A stretch of DNA of 64,000 nucleotides from assembly GCF_015714715.1 (NCBI RefSeq), contig NZ_WAHS01000002.1:868001-932000 (forward strand), in the 5' to 3' direction. Numbering within the stretch: position 1 is the stretch's first letter; each line of letters starts with the position of its first letter. The translations under genes and the position numbers were made by a program. The notes beneath the pieces are model-generated. The model was not told the DNA's origin. It saw nothing but the letters and a program-made list of their open reading frames with translations, and did no database searches. This DNA is from Aestuariivirga litoralis. Lineage in GTDB: Bacteria > Pseudomonadota > Alphaproteobacteria > Rhizobiales > Aestuariivirgaceae. This document shows, one piece after another, positions 9,493 to 18,043 of the stretch.

Positions 9493-10767
9493 TTAAATCC
9501 GTCCGCGCCAGCCATCGAGATAATCTTGCTCGGGCTCGTGGCGGAATTCCGGTTCCAGCGAAGCCGCAAAGAAACCCCAGGTGATGCCGATCAGCCAGTA
9601 GAGATGCCGCCAGTGTTCAGTATCGATCTGGAACCCTTGCACCAGAACAGCCGTCATGCAGGCCCCCGATGCAATGGCAGACGCTTGGAAAGAAGTTTTC
9701 GACAGTGAGGCCTTGATGCCCGCTCCGATATACAACACCACCAGGCACGGGAATATCATGCCCCCCAGCCAGCCGAAGGCAACGAAGGCATTGAGATAGG
9801 TATTGTGCGGCTGCTCGCGGAAGAAGTTGGTGAATTGCAACGGCCCAAAGCCGAAGGGTAATTGCAGCAGGATGGGAATGGCATTGCGCTGGTTGCCGAA
9901 GCGGCCCATTTCCGCCGCGTCATAATCCTTCAGCAAGGTGAAGCGGTCGAGGAACAGGTTGCGGATGGGCTCGATGCTCAGCAGCAAAGTGAGCATCAAG
10001 GCCATGCCCACCACTGCCACCACCACTTTCAGCACGATGCCGTCGCGCTGTCCGCGGCTGGGCGACATCAGGAAGGTAAGAATAATGCCGAGCCCCGCCG
10101 CCATGATAAAATCCGTCCAAGCGCCGCGCGAAAAGGCCAAGAACAATGCGGCCAGCATGATCCCCAGGGAGAACAGATTGATCAGCGTGACCCGGGCCCG
10201 GCCCGAGACCAGCGCCAGAAACAGGGCTACCGATGGCAACACCAGATAGGTCGAAAACACATTCGGATCCTTGAAAGTGCTGACTACTCGTTCATACAGC
10301 AGCAGATATTTCGACAATCCCGTGAGGTGGAAATAGCCCATCAGGCCCAGGCCTGAGCCGATCACGGCGCCCCACGTCCAATAGCGCATGATGAAGCGGA
10401 AGCGCCGCTCCGGATCATACGCAATATAGGCGGCAAAAAAAACTGCCGAGAGGCTCATGTAGAATGACGTGAACACCCATTGCCCGGCAGGCAAGTCGGT
10501 GTCTTCGATATGCATATAGCTGAGGAAGCCGGCCAGATTGTAAACCACCAGCCCGAAGAATAGCAGGCCGATAGCCGGGGTGATCTTCAGGCCGTCATAG
10601 AGAAAGAAGGGGATCGCCGCGAAGAACAGCAGGTCACAAAGGGCAGGCTCGATCTTCACGAAGAAGGACGAGAAAAAGATCAGCGCCACCAGCAAATGCC
10701 CAACACCCTCCAGGGTCACCCGGGAAGGGGAGGCAGGCGCAAAACGTGGCTCGGTGGCAAGTGTCAT
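9493..10767 (-). CDS. O-antigen ligase / polymerase-like membrane protein (Wzy_C family)
   Basis: A 424-residue protein made almost entirely of hydrophobic segments with one larger periplasmic loop. The loop region includes the family-like NAIPILLQLPFGFGPLQF and QPHNTYLNAFVAFGWLG (roughly residues 295-345), where the HN(T/S) motif is typical of O-antigen ligases and related polymerases. These attach or polymerise polysaccharide in the periplasm. No glycosyltransferase cluster surrounds it, so the polysaccharide is unknown. Divergent from the Gfo/Idh gene at 10871, with about 100 bp between. Confidence 0.8.
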   Translation of the reverse strand: MTLATEPRFAPASPSRVTLEGVGHLLVALIFFSSFFVKIEPALCDLLFFAAIPFFLYDGLKITPAIGLLFFGLVVYNLAGFLSYMHIEDTDLPAGQWVFTSFYMSLSAVFFAAYIAYDPERRFRFIMRYWTWGAVIGSGLGLMGYFHLTGLSKYLLLYERVVSTFKDPNVFSTYLVLPSVALFLALVSGRARVTLINLFSLGIMLAALFLAFSRGAWTDFIMAAGLGIILTFLMSPSRGQRDGIVLKVVVAVVGMALMLTLLLSIEPIRNLFLDRFTLLKDYDAAEMGRFGNQRNAIPILLQLPFGFGPLQFTNFFREQPHNTYLNAFVAFGWLGGMIFPCLVVLYIGAGIKASLSKTSFQASAIASGACMTAVLVQGFQIDTEHWRHLYWLIGITWGFFAASLEPEFRHEPEQDYLDGWRGRI

Positions 10768-10870
10768 GGAAGGCCGCTGATTATTGCCAAGACGTAAACA
10801 GAAAAGGTTAACCAGGCGTTTCCAGCATGCTACCTTGAGGTCTCAAGCAGATTGAAGTTGAGGATTGGAA

Positions 10871-11872
10871 ATGGCGTTGAGAGTGGCAGTCATTGGTGCA
10901 GGCATCATGGGGGCAGACCATGCGCGCCTGCTGGCCAGCGAAGTGCCCGGCGTAAAGCTGGAAGTGATCTGTGATGCTGATGAAACACGCGCCCGCGCGG
11001 TGGCTGATCTCCATGGCGCGAATCATGTTTCTACCGATCCGCTGTCGGTCATTGCCGACAAGGCCATCGATGCCGTGCTTATCGCAGCGCCGGATCGTTT
11101 CCATGCCGAACTCACACTGGCTGCCATCGCGGCGGGAAAGCCGGTTCTGTGTGAGAAGCCGCTTTCGCCGGAGAAGAAAGAATGCCTCGCCATTTTGGCG
11201 GCGGAGGAGAAGGCTGGAAAGCGCCTGGTGCAAGTCGGCTTTATGCGCCGCTTTGATCCGTCTTATGTGGAAGTGAAGAGCATCTTGAATGCCGGCACTT
11301 TAGGCCGCGCCATGATGTTCCATTGCATTCACCGCAATGTTTCTGCGCCGTCGAATTTTGAAGGCCATATGGCAATCAGCAGTTCCGCCCCGCATGAATT
11401 TGATATTGCCCGCTGGATGCTGGACGCGGATTTCACCTCCGTCACCGTGTATCGCCCCGGTGGGGTGAAAGCCGTACCGGGTGCGGCTCTCTTCATGGTG
11501 CTGGAAACGGCAGCGGGCCAGCTGGTCAATATCGAGGTCAATAACAACGCAGCTTACGGCTATGACGTGCGCGGCGAAGTGGTGGGCGAAAAGGGCACCG
11601 CGTCTCTGCGTTCTCCCATCAACGCAGAAACCAATGCCGCTTTGCAGAATCTCACATCTTACGCCGCCGATTGGCGCCCGCGCTTCGAAGAAGCCTACCG
11701 CCGCCAGAACATCGCCTGGGTGCAATCTATAAGCAGCGGTAAACCCGCAGGAGCCAATGCGTGGGACGGCTACTGGGCCACGCTAACCGCAGAAGCGGGA
11801 ATTCAAGCATTGAGTTCGAAGCAGACAGTAGCGATCAGCGCCGTGCCCAAGCCGAAATTCTACGCGGCCTAA
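10871..11872 (+). CDS. Gfo/Idh/MocA-family NAD(P)-dependent oxidoreductase (inositol dehydrogenase-like)
   Basis: A 333-residue sugar or polyol dehydrogenase. The N-terminal Rossmann fold starts VAVIGAGIMGADHARLLA and the family Lys is in CEKPLSPEK. The C-terminal domain carries SSAPHEFDIARWML, with the conserved D and H of the active site, as in myo-inositol 2-dehydrogenases. The ATG at 10871 sits behind GAGGATTGGAA; the in-frame TTG at 10865 is less likely. No inositol catabolic genes are adjacent, so the substrate stays open. Confidence 0.87.
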   Translation: MALRVAVIGAGIMGADHARLLASEVPGVKLEVICDADETRARAVADLHGANHVSTDPLSVIADKAIDAVLIAAPDRFHAELTLAAIAAGKPVLCEKPLSPEKKECLAILAAEEKAGKRLVQVGFMRRFDPSYVEVKSILNAGTLGRAMMFHCIHRNVSAPSNFEGHMAISSSAPHEFDIARWMLDADFTSVTVYRPGGVKAVPGAALFMVLETAAGQLVNIEVNNNAAYGYDVRGEVVGEKGTASLRSPINAETNAALQNLTSYAADWRPRFEEAYRRQNIAWVQSISSGKPAGANAWDGYWATLTAEAGIQALSSKQTVAISAVPKPKFYAA

Positions 11873-11886
11873 ATCTATATTATTAT

Positions 11887-11969
11887 CGTCATCCCGGCGA
11901 AGGCCGGGACCCCGCTTCCTTCACGTGCGAGCGAGCCTAAGCTGGGCCCCTGCCTTCGCCGGGGTGACG
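11887..11969. repeat. Dispersed palindromic element, copy 1
   Basis: An 83-bp imperfect inverted repeat. It begins CGTCATCCCGGCGAAGGC and ends with the matching GCCTTCGCCGGGGTGACG. It is related to the elements at 23037-23112 and 35001-35085. It lies in the gap between two convergent genes and could also act as a transcript end on either strand. Confidence 0.85.
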
Positions 11970-11982
11970 AAATAGATATGAG

Positions 11983-12627
11983 TTAAACGAAGCTCAGCTT
12001 CAGCCCAGCGCCATTGGCCGCAATCTTGGCCCCCGCATAATCCCGCATCGCCCAATGTGGCGTCTGCATTTGCGCATGATGCGTGGCCGTGATCACCACC
12101 ACTTGTGAACCCGCTGCCGCTGCCGAAGCAACTCCTGCACCTGAATCCTCAAAGGCCACGCAAGCCGGATTGCTGATCCCCAACAGCTCGGCACCCAGCG
12201 TGAAGGGCCGCGGGTTGGGTTTGCCTATTTTCACATCCTCGCCATAGACGGCAATTTCAGGGATCGGCAGGCCCGCAGCCTTTAGGCGCGCATGGGCCAG
12301 TTTGATCGGCGCTGATGTCACCAAAGCCCATTTGCCCTTGGGGATGGCCGCGAGAAAGTCCGCAGCACCGGGCAGGGCGAACACACCTGCGGTATCCTCG
12401 GTCTCCTCGATCTCAATCACTTTCGATTGCGCCTCGGGGTCAACGCCCTTCAGATTAAACTGCCGGATCGTATCGGCGGCGCGCATGCCATGGATTTTGG
12501 GAATGATGCTGGCCGCATCCAGTCCGTGCCGGGTGAGCCAGCCGCCCCAGATGCGCGCCATGGCGGCCGAAGAATCAATCAGCGTGCCATCCATGTCGAA
12601 CAGCAGCCCTTCACATTTAAATTCCAC
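11983..12627 (-). CDS. HAD-superfamily sugar-phosphate phosphatase-like protein
   Basis: A 214-residue haloacid dehalogenase-type hydrolase. Motif I is LLFDMDGTLIDSS (nucleophile and acid Asp), motif II Ser/Thr is in ALVTSAP, motif III Lys is in KIGKPNPRPF and motif IV is FEDSGAGVASAAAAG. The short helical cap between motifs I and II is that of the subfamily containing 2-deoxyglucose-6-phosphate and sugar-phosphate phosphatases (YfbT/GPP-like). The substrate cannot be assigned. It reads in the same direction as the Mop gene 43 bp upstream of it. Confidence 0.88.
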   Translation of the reverse strand: MEFKCEGLLFDMDGTLIDSSAAMARIWGGWLTRHGLDAASIIPKIHGMRAADTIRQFNLKGVDPEAQSKVIEIEETEDTAGVFALPGAADFLAAIPKGKWALVTSAPIKLAHARLKAAGLPIPEIAVYGEDVKIGKPNPRPFTLGAELLGISNPACVAFEDSGAGVASAAAAGSQVVVITATHHAQMQTPHWAMRDYAGAKIAANGAGLKLSFV

Positions 12628-12670
12628 GGCGGAGCCCTCAAAAAGCTCCTGCTAGTCTGCTTTGCGGAAC

Positions 12671-12877
12671 TCAGTCAATCCCGACCATCACATCCGACGC
12701 CTTCACAATGGCATAGGCGTCCTGGCCCACCTTGAGGGCGAGTTCATCCACCGCTTCATTGGTGATTGACGCTGTCACCGTGCTGCCACCCACGTCAATG
12801 CGGACATGCGATGTGGTGGCGCCTTTGGTGATGGCGGTGATCTTGCCCTTGAGGCGGTTGCGTGCGCTGATTTTCAT
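12671..12877 (-). CDS. Small molybdopterin/molybdate-binding protein (Mop, single TOBE domain)
   Basis: A 68-residue protein consisting of one TOBE/Mop domain: ISARNRLKGKITAITKGA, then VRIDVGG and VTASITNEAVDELALK. Free-standing Mop proteins (molbindins) oligomerise and bind molybdate or tungstate in the cytoplasm. The gene starts 9 bp after the aldehyde dehydrogenase at 12887-14326, so it is probably co-transcribed with the two dehydrogenases. Those are NAD-type and not molybdoenzymes, which makes the pairing a little odd. Confidence 0.88.
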   Translation of the reverse strand: MKISARNRLKGKITAITKGATTSHVRIDVGGSTVTASITNEAVDELALKVGQDAYAIVKASDVMVGID

Positions 12878-12886
12878 TGCTCCCTC

Positions 12887-14326
12887 CTATGCCGCGCCGT
12901 GGCCAACAATGCTCTTGATCTCCAGGAAGTCATGAATGCCGAAATCAGCATATTCACGGCCATTGCCGGATTGTTTGTAGCCGCCGAAGGAGGCGCTGGT
13001 GTCCCAGTCGGGATAGTTGATGTTCACCGTGCCGGCGCGCAGCTGGGCCGCGATCTTGCGGGCATGATCCATGTCCTTGGCCGAGATATAGGCAGCCAGA
13101 CCATAGAGCGTGTCATTGGCCATCTCCACCATGTCTTCATCCGTGTCGTAAGACTGGATGGAGAGCACGGGTCCAAAGATTTCCTCGCGTGAGACGCTCA
13201 TGTTCTGGCCGACATGACCAAATATCGTCGGGCGGATGTAATACCCGCGGTTCAGCCCTTCGGGCCGCCCCGTGCCGCCAGTGACCAGCGTGGCGCCTTC
13301 CTTGATGCCCGCTTCGATCAGCTTCTGGATTTTGTTGTACTGAATGTCGCTGACCACTGGGCCCAGCTGCGTCTTGTCATCGCGCGGATCGCCGGTCACA
13401 TGCGCTTCCGCCGCCTTCTTTGCGATGGCCAGCGCTTCGTCATGGCGTTCCTTCGGCACATACATGCGCGTCGGCGCATCGCAGCTCTGCCCGGAATTGG
13501 CAAAGCAGGCATTCACGCCACCGGTCACGGCAGCTTCGAAATCAGCACTGCGCAGAATGAGATTGGGCGACTTGCCGCCCAGTTCCTGCGCCACGCGCTT
13601 CACCGTATCGGCAGAGGCTTTCGCCACCTGAATGCCAGCGCGGGTGGAACCCGTGAACGACATCATGTCGATGCCTGGATGGGTGGACATGGCATTGCCC
13701 ACCGTTGGGCCATCGCCATTCACCAGATTGAACACACCCTTGGGCGTGCCAGCCGCTTCCATGATCTCGGCAAATACCAGACCAGACAGCGGCGCAATTT
13801 CCGAAGGCTTCAGCACCATCGTGCAGCCGGCAGCGATGGCAGGCGCCACCTTGCAGACGATCTGATTGAGCGGCCAGTTCCACGGCGTGATGAGACCGGC
13901 CACGCCGATCCCTTCCTTCACCACCTTGGTGGTGCCGCGTTGCTCGGAGAATTCATAAGACTCCAGCGCCTTGATCGTGGCTTCGAGATGAACTTGGCCC
14001 GCCCAGAACTGCGCCGAACGTGCCCAAGACAGCGGGGCACCCATTTCATGCGAAACAGCTTCGACAATGTCATCGACGCGGGAATTGTAAACTTCCAGAA
14101 TCTTGCGCAGCAGCTTCAGGCGTTCTTCGCGGGTGGACACGGTCCACTTCGGGAACGCCTTGCGGGCTGCGGCCACGGCCTTGTCCACATCAGCGGCAGA
14201 GCCCATGGAAATCTTGGCGCAAGTTTCTTCGGTGGCTGGGTCGATCACATCCAATGACTTGGGCGTAACGGGGTCAACCCATGCACCATCGATGAAAAAT
14301 TTGAGTTCCTTGCCTTTGAAATCCAT
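12887..14326 (-). CDS. NAD(P)-dependent aldehyde dehydrogenase, second of a tandem pair
   Basis: A 479-residue aldehyde dehydrogenase oxidising an aldehyde to its acid with NAD(P). Cofactor and catalytic motifs are complete: ITPWNWPLNQIVCK (oxyanion Asn), [27 protein letters not shown] (general base Glu) and the nucleophile Cys282 in GQSCDAPTR. It is closely similar throughout to the gene immediately upstream (26 bp away), including the start FFIDGAWVDPVTPKSL versus FYIDGKWVDPVTPKKL. The pair therefore looks like a tandem duplication with divergence. Substrate unknown. Confidence 0.93.
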   Translation of the reverse strand: MDFKGKELKFFIDGAWVDPVTPKSLDVIDPATEETCAKISMGSAADVDKAVAAARKAFPKWTVSTREERLKLLRKILEVYNSRVDDIVEAVSHEMGAPLSWARSAQFWAGQVHLEATIKALESYEFSEQRGTTKVVKEGIGVAGLITPWNWPLNQIVCKVAPAIAAGCTMVLKPSEIAPLSGLVFAEIMEAAGTPKGVFNLVNGDGPTVGNAMSTHPGIDMMSFTGSTRAGIQVAKASADTVKRVAQELGGKSPNLILRSADFEAAVTGGVNACFANSGQSCDAPTRMYVPKERHDEALAIAKKAAEAHVTGDPRDDKTQLGPVVSDIQYNKIQKLIEAGIKEGATLVTGGTGRPEGLNRGYYIRPTIFGHVGQNMSVSREEIFGPVLSIQSYDTDEDMVEMANDTLYGLAAYISAKDMDHARKIAAQLRAGTVNINYPDWDTSASFGGYKQSGNGREYADFGIHDFLEIKSIVGHGAA

Positions 14327-14353
14327 GGTCGCTCCTGATTGCGCTCGTTCTGA

Positions 14354-15784
14354 TTAAGCGGCTTCGTAGCCGCCGATGCCCTTGATCTCGGTGAATTCCT
14401 CAAGGCCATATTCGGCATATTCGCGTCCGTTGCCGGATTGCTTGTAACCGCCGAAAGGCAGATCGGATTCCCAGGCCGGGTAGTTGATATAGACATTGCC
14501 CGAGCGCATTTTCTTGGCGATCTCGCGGCCCTTGGCCAAGTCCTTGGTCTGCAGATAGGAAGCAAGGCCATAAACAGTGTTGTTGGCTTCGGTTACGGCA
14601 TTATCCAGCGTGTCGTAACCGATCAGCGAAATCACCGGTCCAAAGATTTCTTCCTTGGCGATGCGCATGTCGGGCTTCACGTCAGCGAACACCGTCGGCT
14701 GCACGAAATAGCCACGGTTCAGGCCGTCCGGGCGGCCCACGCCACCGGTGACCAAGGTGGCACCTTCGTCAATGCCGGACTGAATGAGGTCCTGGATCTT
14801 CTTGTACTGAATCTCGCTCACCACCGGGCCGATATGGTTGCCCTTCTGGTCGGCAGCAGCCACCTTGAACTTCTCGGCAGCCTTCTTGGCGTAGGAAGCG
14901 GCATCTTTCATCATGCCTTCCGGCACCAGCATGCGCGTCGGCGCATTGCAGGATTGGCCGCTATTGCCAAAGCACTTGTTAATGCCCTTGGTCACCGCGT
15001 CGGCCAGGTCGACGTCGGGGAACAGGATGTTGGCGGATTTGCCGCCCAGTTCCTGGCTCACGCGCTTCACAGTGTCGGCGGCGGCCTTGGCCACCAGAAT
15101 GCCCGCACGGGTCGAACCGGTGAACGACATCATGTCGATGCCGGGGTGGCGCGACATGGCTTCACCCACGCTAGGCCCATCGCCATTGACCAGGTTGAAG
15201 ACGCCAGCGGGAACGCCTGCGGCTTCCAGGATTTCGGCAAAGATGATGGCGTTGAGAGGTGCCACTTCCGAAGGCTTCAGCACCATCGTGCAGCCAGCAG
15301 CAATCGCTGGGCCCACCTTGCAGGTGATCTGGTTGAGCGGCCAATTCCAAGGGGTGATCAAACCAACCACGCCAATCGGCTCGCGCACGATGAGCGACTT
15401 GCCCTTCTTGTGGGTGAATTCGTAATTGGCCAGCACGTCGCGGATGCGTTGAAGATGCGCGGCGCCAATCCACACTTGTTCATTCAGCGAGAAATCAATC
15501 GGCGCGCCCATTTCCTCGGAAATGGCTTTGGCGAGATCAGCCTCGCGCTTTTTGAATTCCACAATGATCTTGTCCAGCAAGCCCACGCGGTATTCGCGGG
15601 TGGTTTCGGAGAATGAGAGGAAAGCCTTCTGCGCAGCGGCCACGGCCTTGTCGACGTCAGCACTCGAGCCCACCGAGATTTCCGCAAATACTTCCTCGTT
15701 GGAAGGATTGACCACGCCCAGTTTCTTGGGGGTGACCGGATCAACCCACTTGCCGTCAATGTAGAATTTCAATGCATTTTTCAT
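14354..15784 (-). CDS. NAD(P)-dependent aldehyde dehydrogenase, first of a tandem pair
   Basis: A 476-residue aldehyde dehydrogenase with the same build as its downstream neighbour: GLITPWNWPLNQITCK, FTGSTRAGI, ELGGKSANI and the catalytic Cys279 in GQSCNAPTR. The start at 15784 (MKNALKFYIDGKW) follows an AAAGGA site; the longer open frame to 15877 has no family-like sequence. It is the promoter-proximal gene of the operon ALDH-ALDH-mop, divergent from the bestrophin. The promoter holds an inverted repeat at 15886-15909. Confidence 0.93.
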   Translation of the reverse strand: MKNALKFYIDGKWVDPVTPKKLGVVNPSNEEVFAEISVGSSADVDKAVAAAQKAFLSFSETTREYRVGLLDKIIVEFKKREADLAKAISEEMGAPIDFSLNEQVWIGAAHLQRIRDVLANYEFTHKKGKSLIVREPIGVVGLITPWNWPLNQITCKVGPAIAAGCTMVLKPSEVAPLNAIIFAEILEAAGVPAGVFNLVNGDGPSVGEAMSRHPGIDMMSFTGSTRAGILVAKAAADTVKRVSQELGGKSANILFPDVDLADAVTKGINKCFGNSGQSCNAPTRMLVPEGMMKDAASYAKKAAEKFKVAAADQKGNHIGPVVSEIQYKKIQDLIQSGIDEGATLVTGGVGRPDGLNRGYFVQPTVFADVKPDMRIAKEEIFGPVISLIGYDTLDNAVTEANNTVYGLASYLQTKDLAKGREIAKKMRSGNVYINYPAWESDLPFGGYKQSGNGREYAEYGLEEFTEIKGIGGYEAA

Positions 15785-15885
15785 GGTGTCGTTTCCTTTG
15801 ATTGCTGCGGCTGAATTGGTGTCTTTTGCGGAGCCAGGCAAGGGCCAGAAAGGCATGCCGGCAGGTGAAATTCTCATTCCTCAAA

Positions 15886-15909
15886 CGTTATATCTATTTA
15901 AACATAACG
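15886..15909. promoter_or_regulatory. Inverted repeat, candidate operator of the tandem aldehyde dehydrogenases
   Basis: CGTTAT (15886-15891) and ATAACG (15904-15909) flank a 12-bp AT-rich centre containing a TTTAAA core. The element sits about 100 bp upstream of the start at 15784 and about 65 bp upstream of the divergent bestrophin. Symmetry suggests binding of a dimeric regulator; none can be named. Confidence 0.4.
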
Positions 15910-15974
15910 ATCTGGCGAAATCTAGTCGCTTTCGTCTTTGATATTGGTCCACCTGCAATGCAAAGCTGTGACAC

Positions 15975-16883
15975 ATGATTGTGCGCGAAAGCCCCAGGCC
16001 CTGGGAATTGTTCTTCATCATGCAGGGCTCCATTGTGCCGGTGATCTGGCGGCAGGTTGCCGCCGTGGTGATCATTGCTGGAGTGATCACTTTTACCGAT
16101 CTGGCCGGCTGGCTGCGCCTGCAGGCGATCTCGCCGCTGGGCTTCTCACTGATCGGCATCGCGCTATCGATCTTCTCCGGCTTCCGCAATTCCGCCAGCT
16201 ATGAGCGCTGGTGGGAGGCCCGGAAGATCCTCGGCCAGCATATTGTCGAAATGCGTTGCCTCACCCGCGAGGTCGTGGCCTTTGTCGGCCTCAAGCGCGG
16301 TCAGCGACTTGCCTATCTGATGCTGGTTTTCGCCACCGCCTTCAAATCGCATCTCCGCAAGGAAGGCCTGAGCGAAGATTGTCTGGCCTATGCCGCCAAG
16401 GCCGGGCTTTCCCTGCAGGGCAAGCTGCACAACCGTGCGGATTATGTTGTGACCGCTATGGGCGTGGAACTGGCGAACCTGTCTAAGCACAAAGACATCT
16501 CGCCCCAGATCATACAAGTGATGGAAGAACGCCTGGTCAGTATCTCAGGCGTGCTGGCCGCCGCCGAGCGCATCAAGCTCACGCCATTGCCCTTCGCCTA
16601 TTCGCTCCTGCTGCAACGCACGGCCTACATGTTCTGCTTCCTGCTGCCCTTCGGCCTCGTGGAAAGCGCCGGCGCTTGGACGCCGATTCTTGCCGGCATT
16701 GTGGCTTACACATTCTTTGGGCTGGATGCTTTGGGCGACCAGCTGGCGGCACCCTTTGGCACCACGCCCAACAGCCTGCCGCTCAACACCATCACGCGAG
16801 TGATAGAAGTGGGGATTCTGGAGGGTATGGGCGAGAAACACCTGCCGCCCATGCCGGATGTCGTGGGCTATGTCATGAATTAG
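15975..16883 (+). CDS. Bestrophin-family membrane channel (UPF0187)
   Basis: A 302-residue membrane protein of the bacterial bestrophin family, pentameric ion channels related to eukaryotic chloride channels. Typical features: MIVRESPRPWELFF at the start, two early membrane segments (about residues 23-40 and 50-68), the conserved FRNSASYERWWEARK just after them, and the late LLPFGLVESAGAWTPILAG and GLDALGDQLAAPFG with the acidic stretch found in this family. Divergent from the aldehyde dehydrogenase pair; the ion carried is unknown. Confidence 0.9.
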   Translation: MIVRESPRPWELFFIMQGSIVPVIWRQVAAVVIIAGVITFTDLAGWLRLQAISPLGFSLIGIALSIFSGFRNSASYERWWEARKILGQHIVEMRCLTREVVAFVGLKRGQRLAYLMLVFATAFKSHLRKEGLSEDCLAYAAKAGLSLQGKLHNRADYVVTAMGVELANLSKHKDISPQIIQVMEERLVSISGVLAAAERIKLTPLPFAYSLLLQRTAYMFCFLLPFGLVESAGAWTPILAGIVAYTFFGLDALGDQLAAPFGTTPNSLPLNTITRVIEVGILEGMGEKHLPPMPDVVGYVMN

Positions 16884-16943
16884 ACGCGGCAATTTTGAAT
16901 TGCTGCACTGCATATTGCTATTTTAGGCCGTGTGCGCATTTTG

Positions 16944-17915
16944 ATGGGCATGACAAATGCGGCCAAACATGTCGACGACGTACAGCGGGCGCTGCAAGCC
17001 GGCGCTGCGGCTTTGTCGCCGGTTGCTGCCTCGTGGAGCCGTTCATCACATCTGCACAGCCTCTCGCCTGAACGTGATCTTCTGCCCCAGCGCGTCGAAG
17101 ATGCAGAGCTGAAACGTGATCGTGATGCACTTGGCCGGTTGCTTGAAGCCGCCCGTCCATCGCTTGACCAGATTTTCGAACTCGTCGGCCACGCTGGTTG
17201 TTCAGTGGTGATGGCTAACAACGACGGCGTGGTGCTGGAGCGCCGCGGCAAAATGGCGGATGACGATACATTCGAGCGCTGGGGCCTGTGGACCGGCACA
17301 GTGTGGAGCGAGCGCAGCCAGGGCACCAATGCCATCGGCACCTCAATCGTCGAGGGCCGCCCCGTTGTCATCTACAAGGACCAGCACTTCCTCAGCCGCA
17401 ACACGGTGCTCAGCTGCATGACCGCGCCGATCTATGACGAATACGGCTCGCTTGCGGCAGTAGTCGATGTGTCGTCCTGCCGGCCAGAACTCTCGGAAGA
17501 ATTCGCCCGTGTGATCTGTTCACTCGCGGTTGATGCCGCGCACCGGATCGAAACGCAGAATTTCAATCTGGCCTTTGCCGGCAACCGCATCGTGATGCTG
17601 CCCGAGGCCGCAAAGCGCGCACCCACACTGCTCGCCATCGACAAGCATGACATCGTCATCGGCGCCACCTACGCCGCGCGCAAGGTGCTGGGCCTGCCAC
17701 CGGCCAGGAAGCTGAATGTGCCCGCACCCGAACTGTTCGGCCAAAATCCGGAAGAGAGCGATACATTCGATGGCGCGGAACGCGGCGTGCTGCTGCGCGC
17801 CCTTGAGCGCAATGGCCGCAACATGACGCAAACCGCTAAGGCAATTGGCCTGTCGCGCGCCACGCTGTACCGCAAGCTGACGCAGCACGGCCTGCTGAAC
17901 GACGCCGAAATCTGA
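16944..17915 (+). CDS. GAF-domain Fis-type transcriptional regulator, AcoR-like but without the AAA+ domain
   Basis: About 323 residues. A GAF sensor domain spans roughly 55-200 (GHAGCSVVMANNDGVVLERRG, WSERSQGTNAIGT, AVVDVSS), as in the acetoin regulator AcoR. The C-terminus holds a Fis/HTH_8 helix-turn-helix (GRNMTQTAKAIGLSRATLYRKL, spelling in two overlapping helices). The central sigma-54-interacting AAA+ ATPase (GAFTGA) of AcoR is absent: residues 200-285 contain no Walker motif. Start is uncertain: GTG 16932, ATG 16944 and ATG 16950 are all in frame with poor ribosome sites. It lies directly upstream of the aldehyde dehydrogenase it probably controls. Confidence 0.85.
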   Translation: MGMTNAAKHVDDVQRALQAGAAALSPVAASWSRSSHLHSLSPERDLLPQRVEDAELKRDRDALGRLLEAARPSLDQIFELVGHAGCSVVMANNDGVVLERRGKMADDDTFERWGLWTGTVWSERSQGTNAIGTSIVEGRPVVIYKDQHFLSRNTVLSCMTAPIYDEYGSLAAVVDVSSCRPELSEEFARVICSLAVDAAHRIETQNFNLAFAGNRIVMLPEAAKRAPTLLAIDKHDIVIGATYAARKVLGLPPARKLNVPAPELFGQNPEESDTFDGAERGVLLRALERNGRNMTQTAKAIGLSRATLYRKLTQHGLLNDAEI

Positions 17916-17954
17916 TTTGACCTGTTTCAATTCTGAGACACTTGGCCCTTCACA

Positions 17955-17970
17955 TGGCCGCCCGACGGCT
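17955..17970 (+). promoter_or_regulatory. Weak sigma-54-like promoter element
   Basis: The sequence TGGCCGCCCGACGGCT has the invariant GG (17956-17957) and GC (17968-17969) exactly 10 bases apart, as in -24/-12 promoters. The -24 half matches TGGC but the -12 half (CGGCT) is poor against TTGCT. It lies 74 bp upstream of the dehydrogenase start. Confidence 0.3.
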
Positions 17971-18043
17971 ATCCGCTGCCGCCGATCTCTGAAAGTCTGA
18001 TCCTCAACGCCCGCGATCCATGACGGGCGCATTGGAGGACATC

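Noticed and set aside
14438-15616. Plus-strand open frame of about 390 codons opposite an aldehyde dehydrogenase
   Set aside because: It lies wholly antisense to a clear aldehyde dehydrogenase and its translation is rich in His, Arg and Gly with no domain pattern; a by-product of GC-rich codon use. The same holds for 13214-14257.
17943-17961. Second GG-N10 match (TTGGCCCTTCACATGG) as a -24/-12 promoter
   Set aside because: The base pair after the 10-base spacer is GG, not GC, so the invariant -12 dinucleotide is missing.
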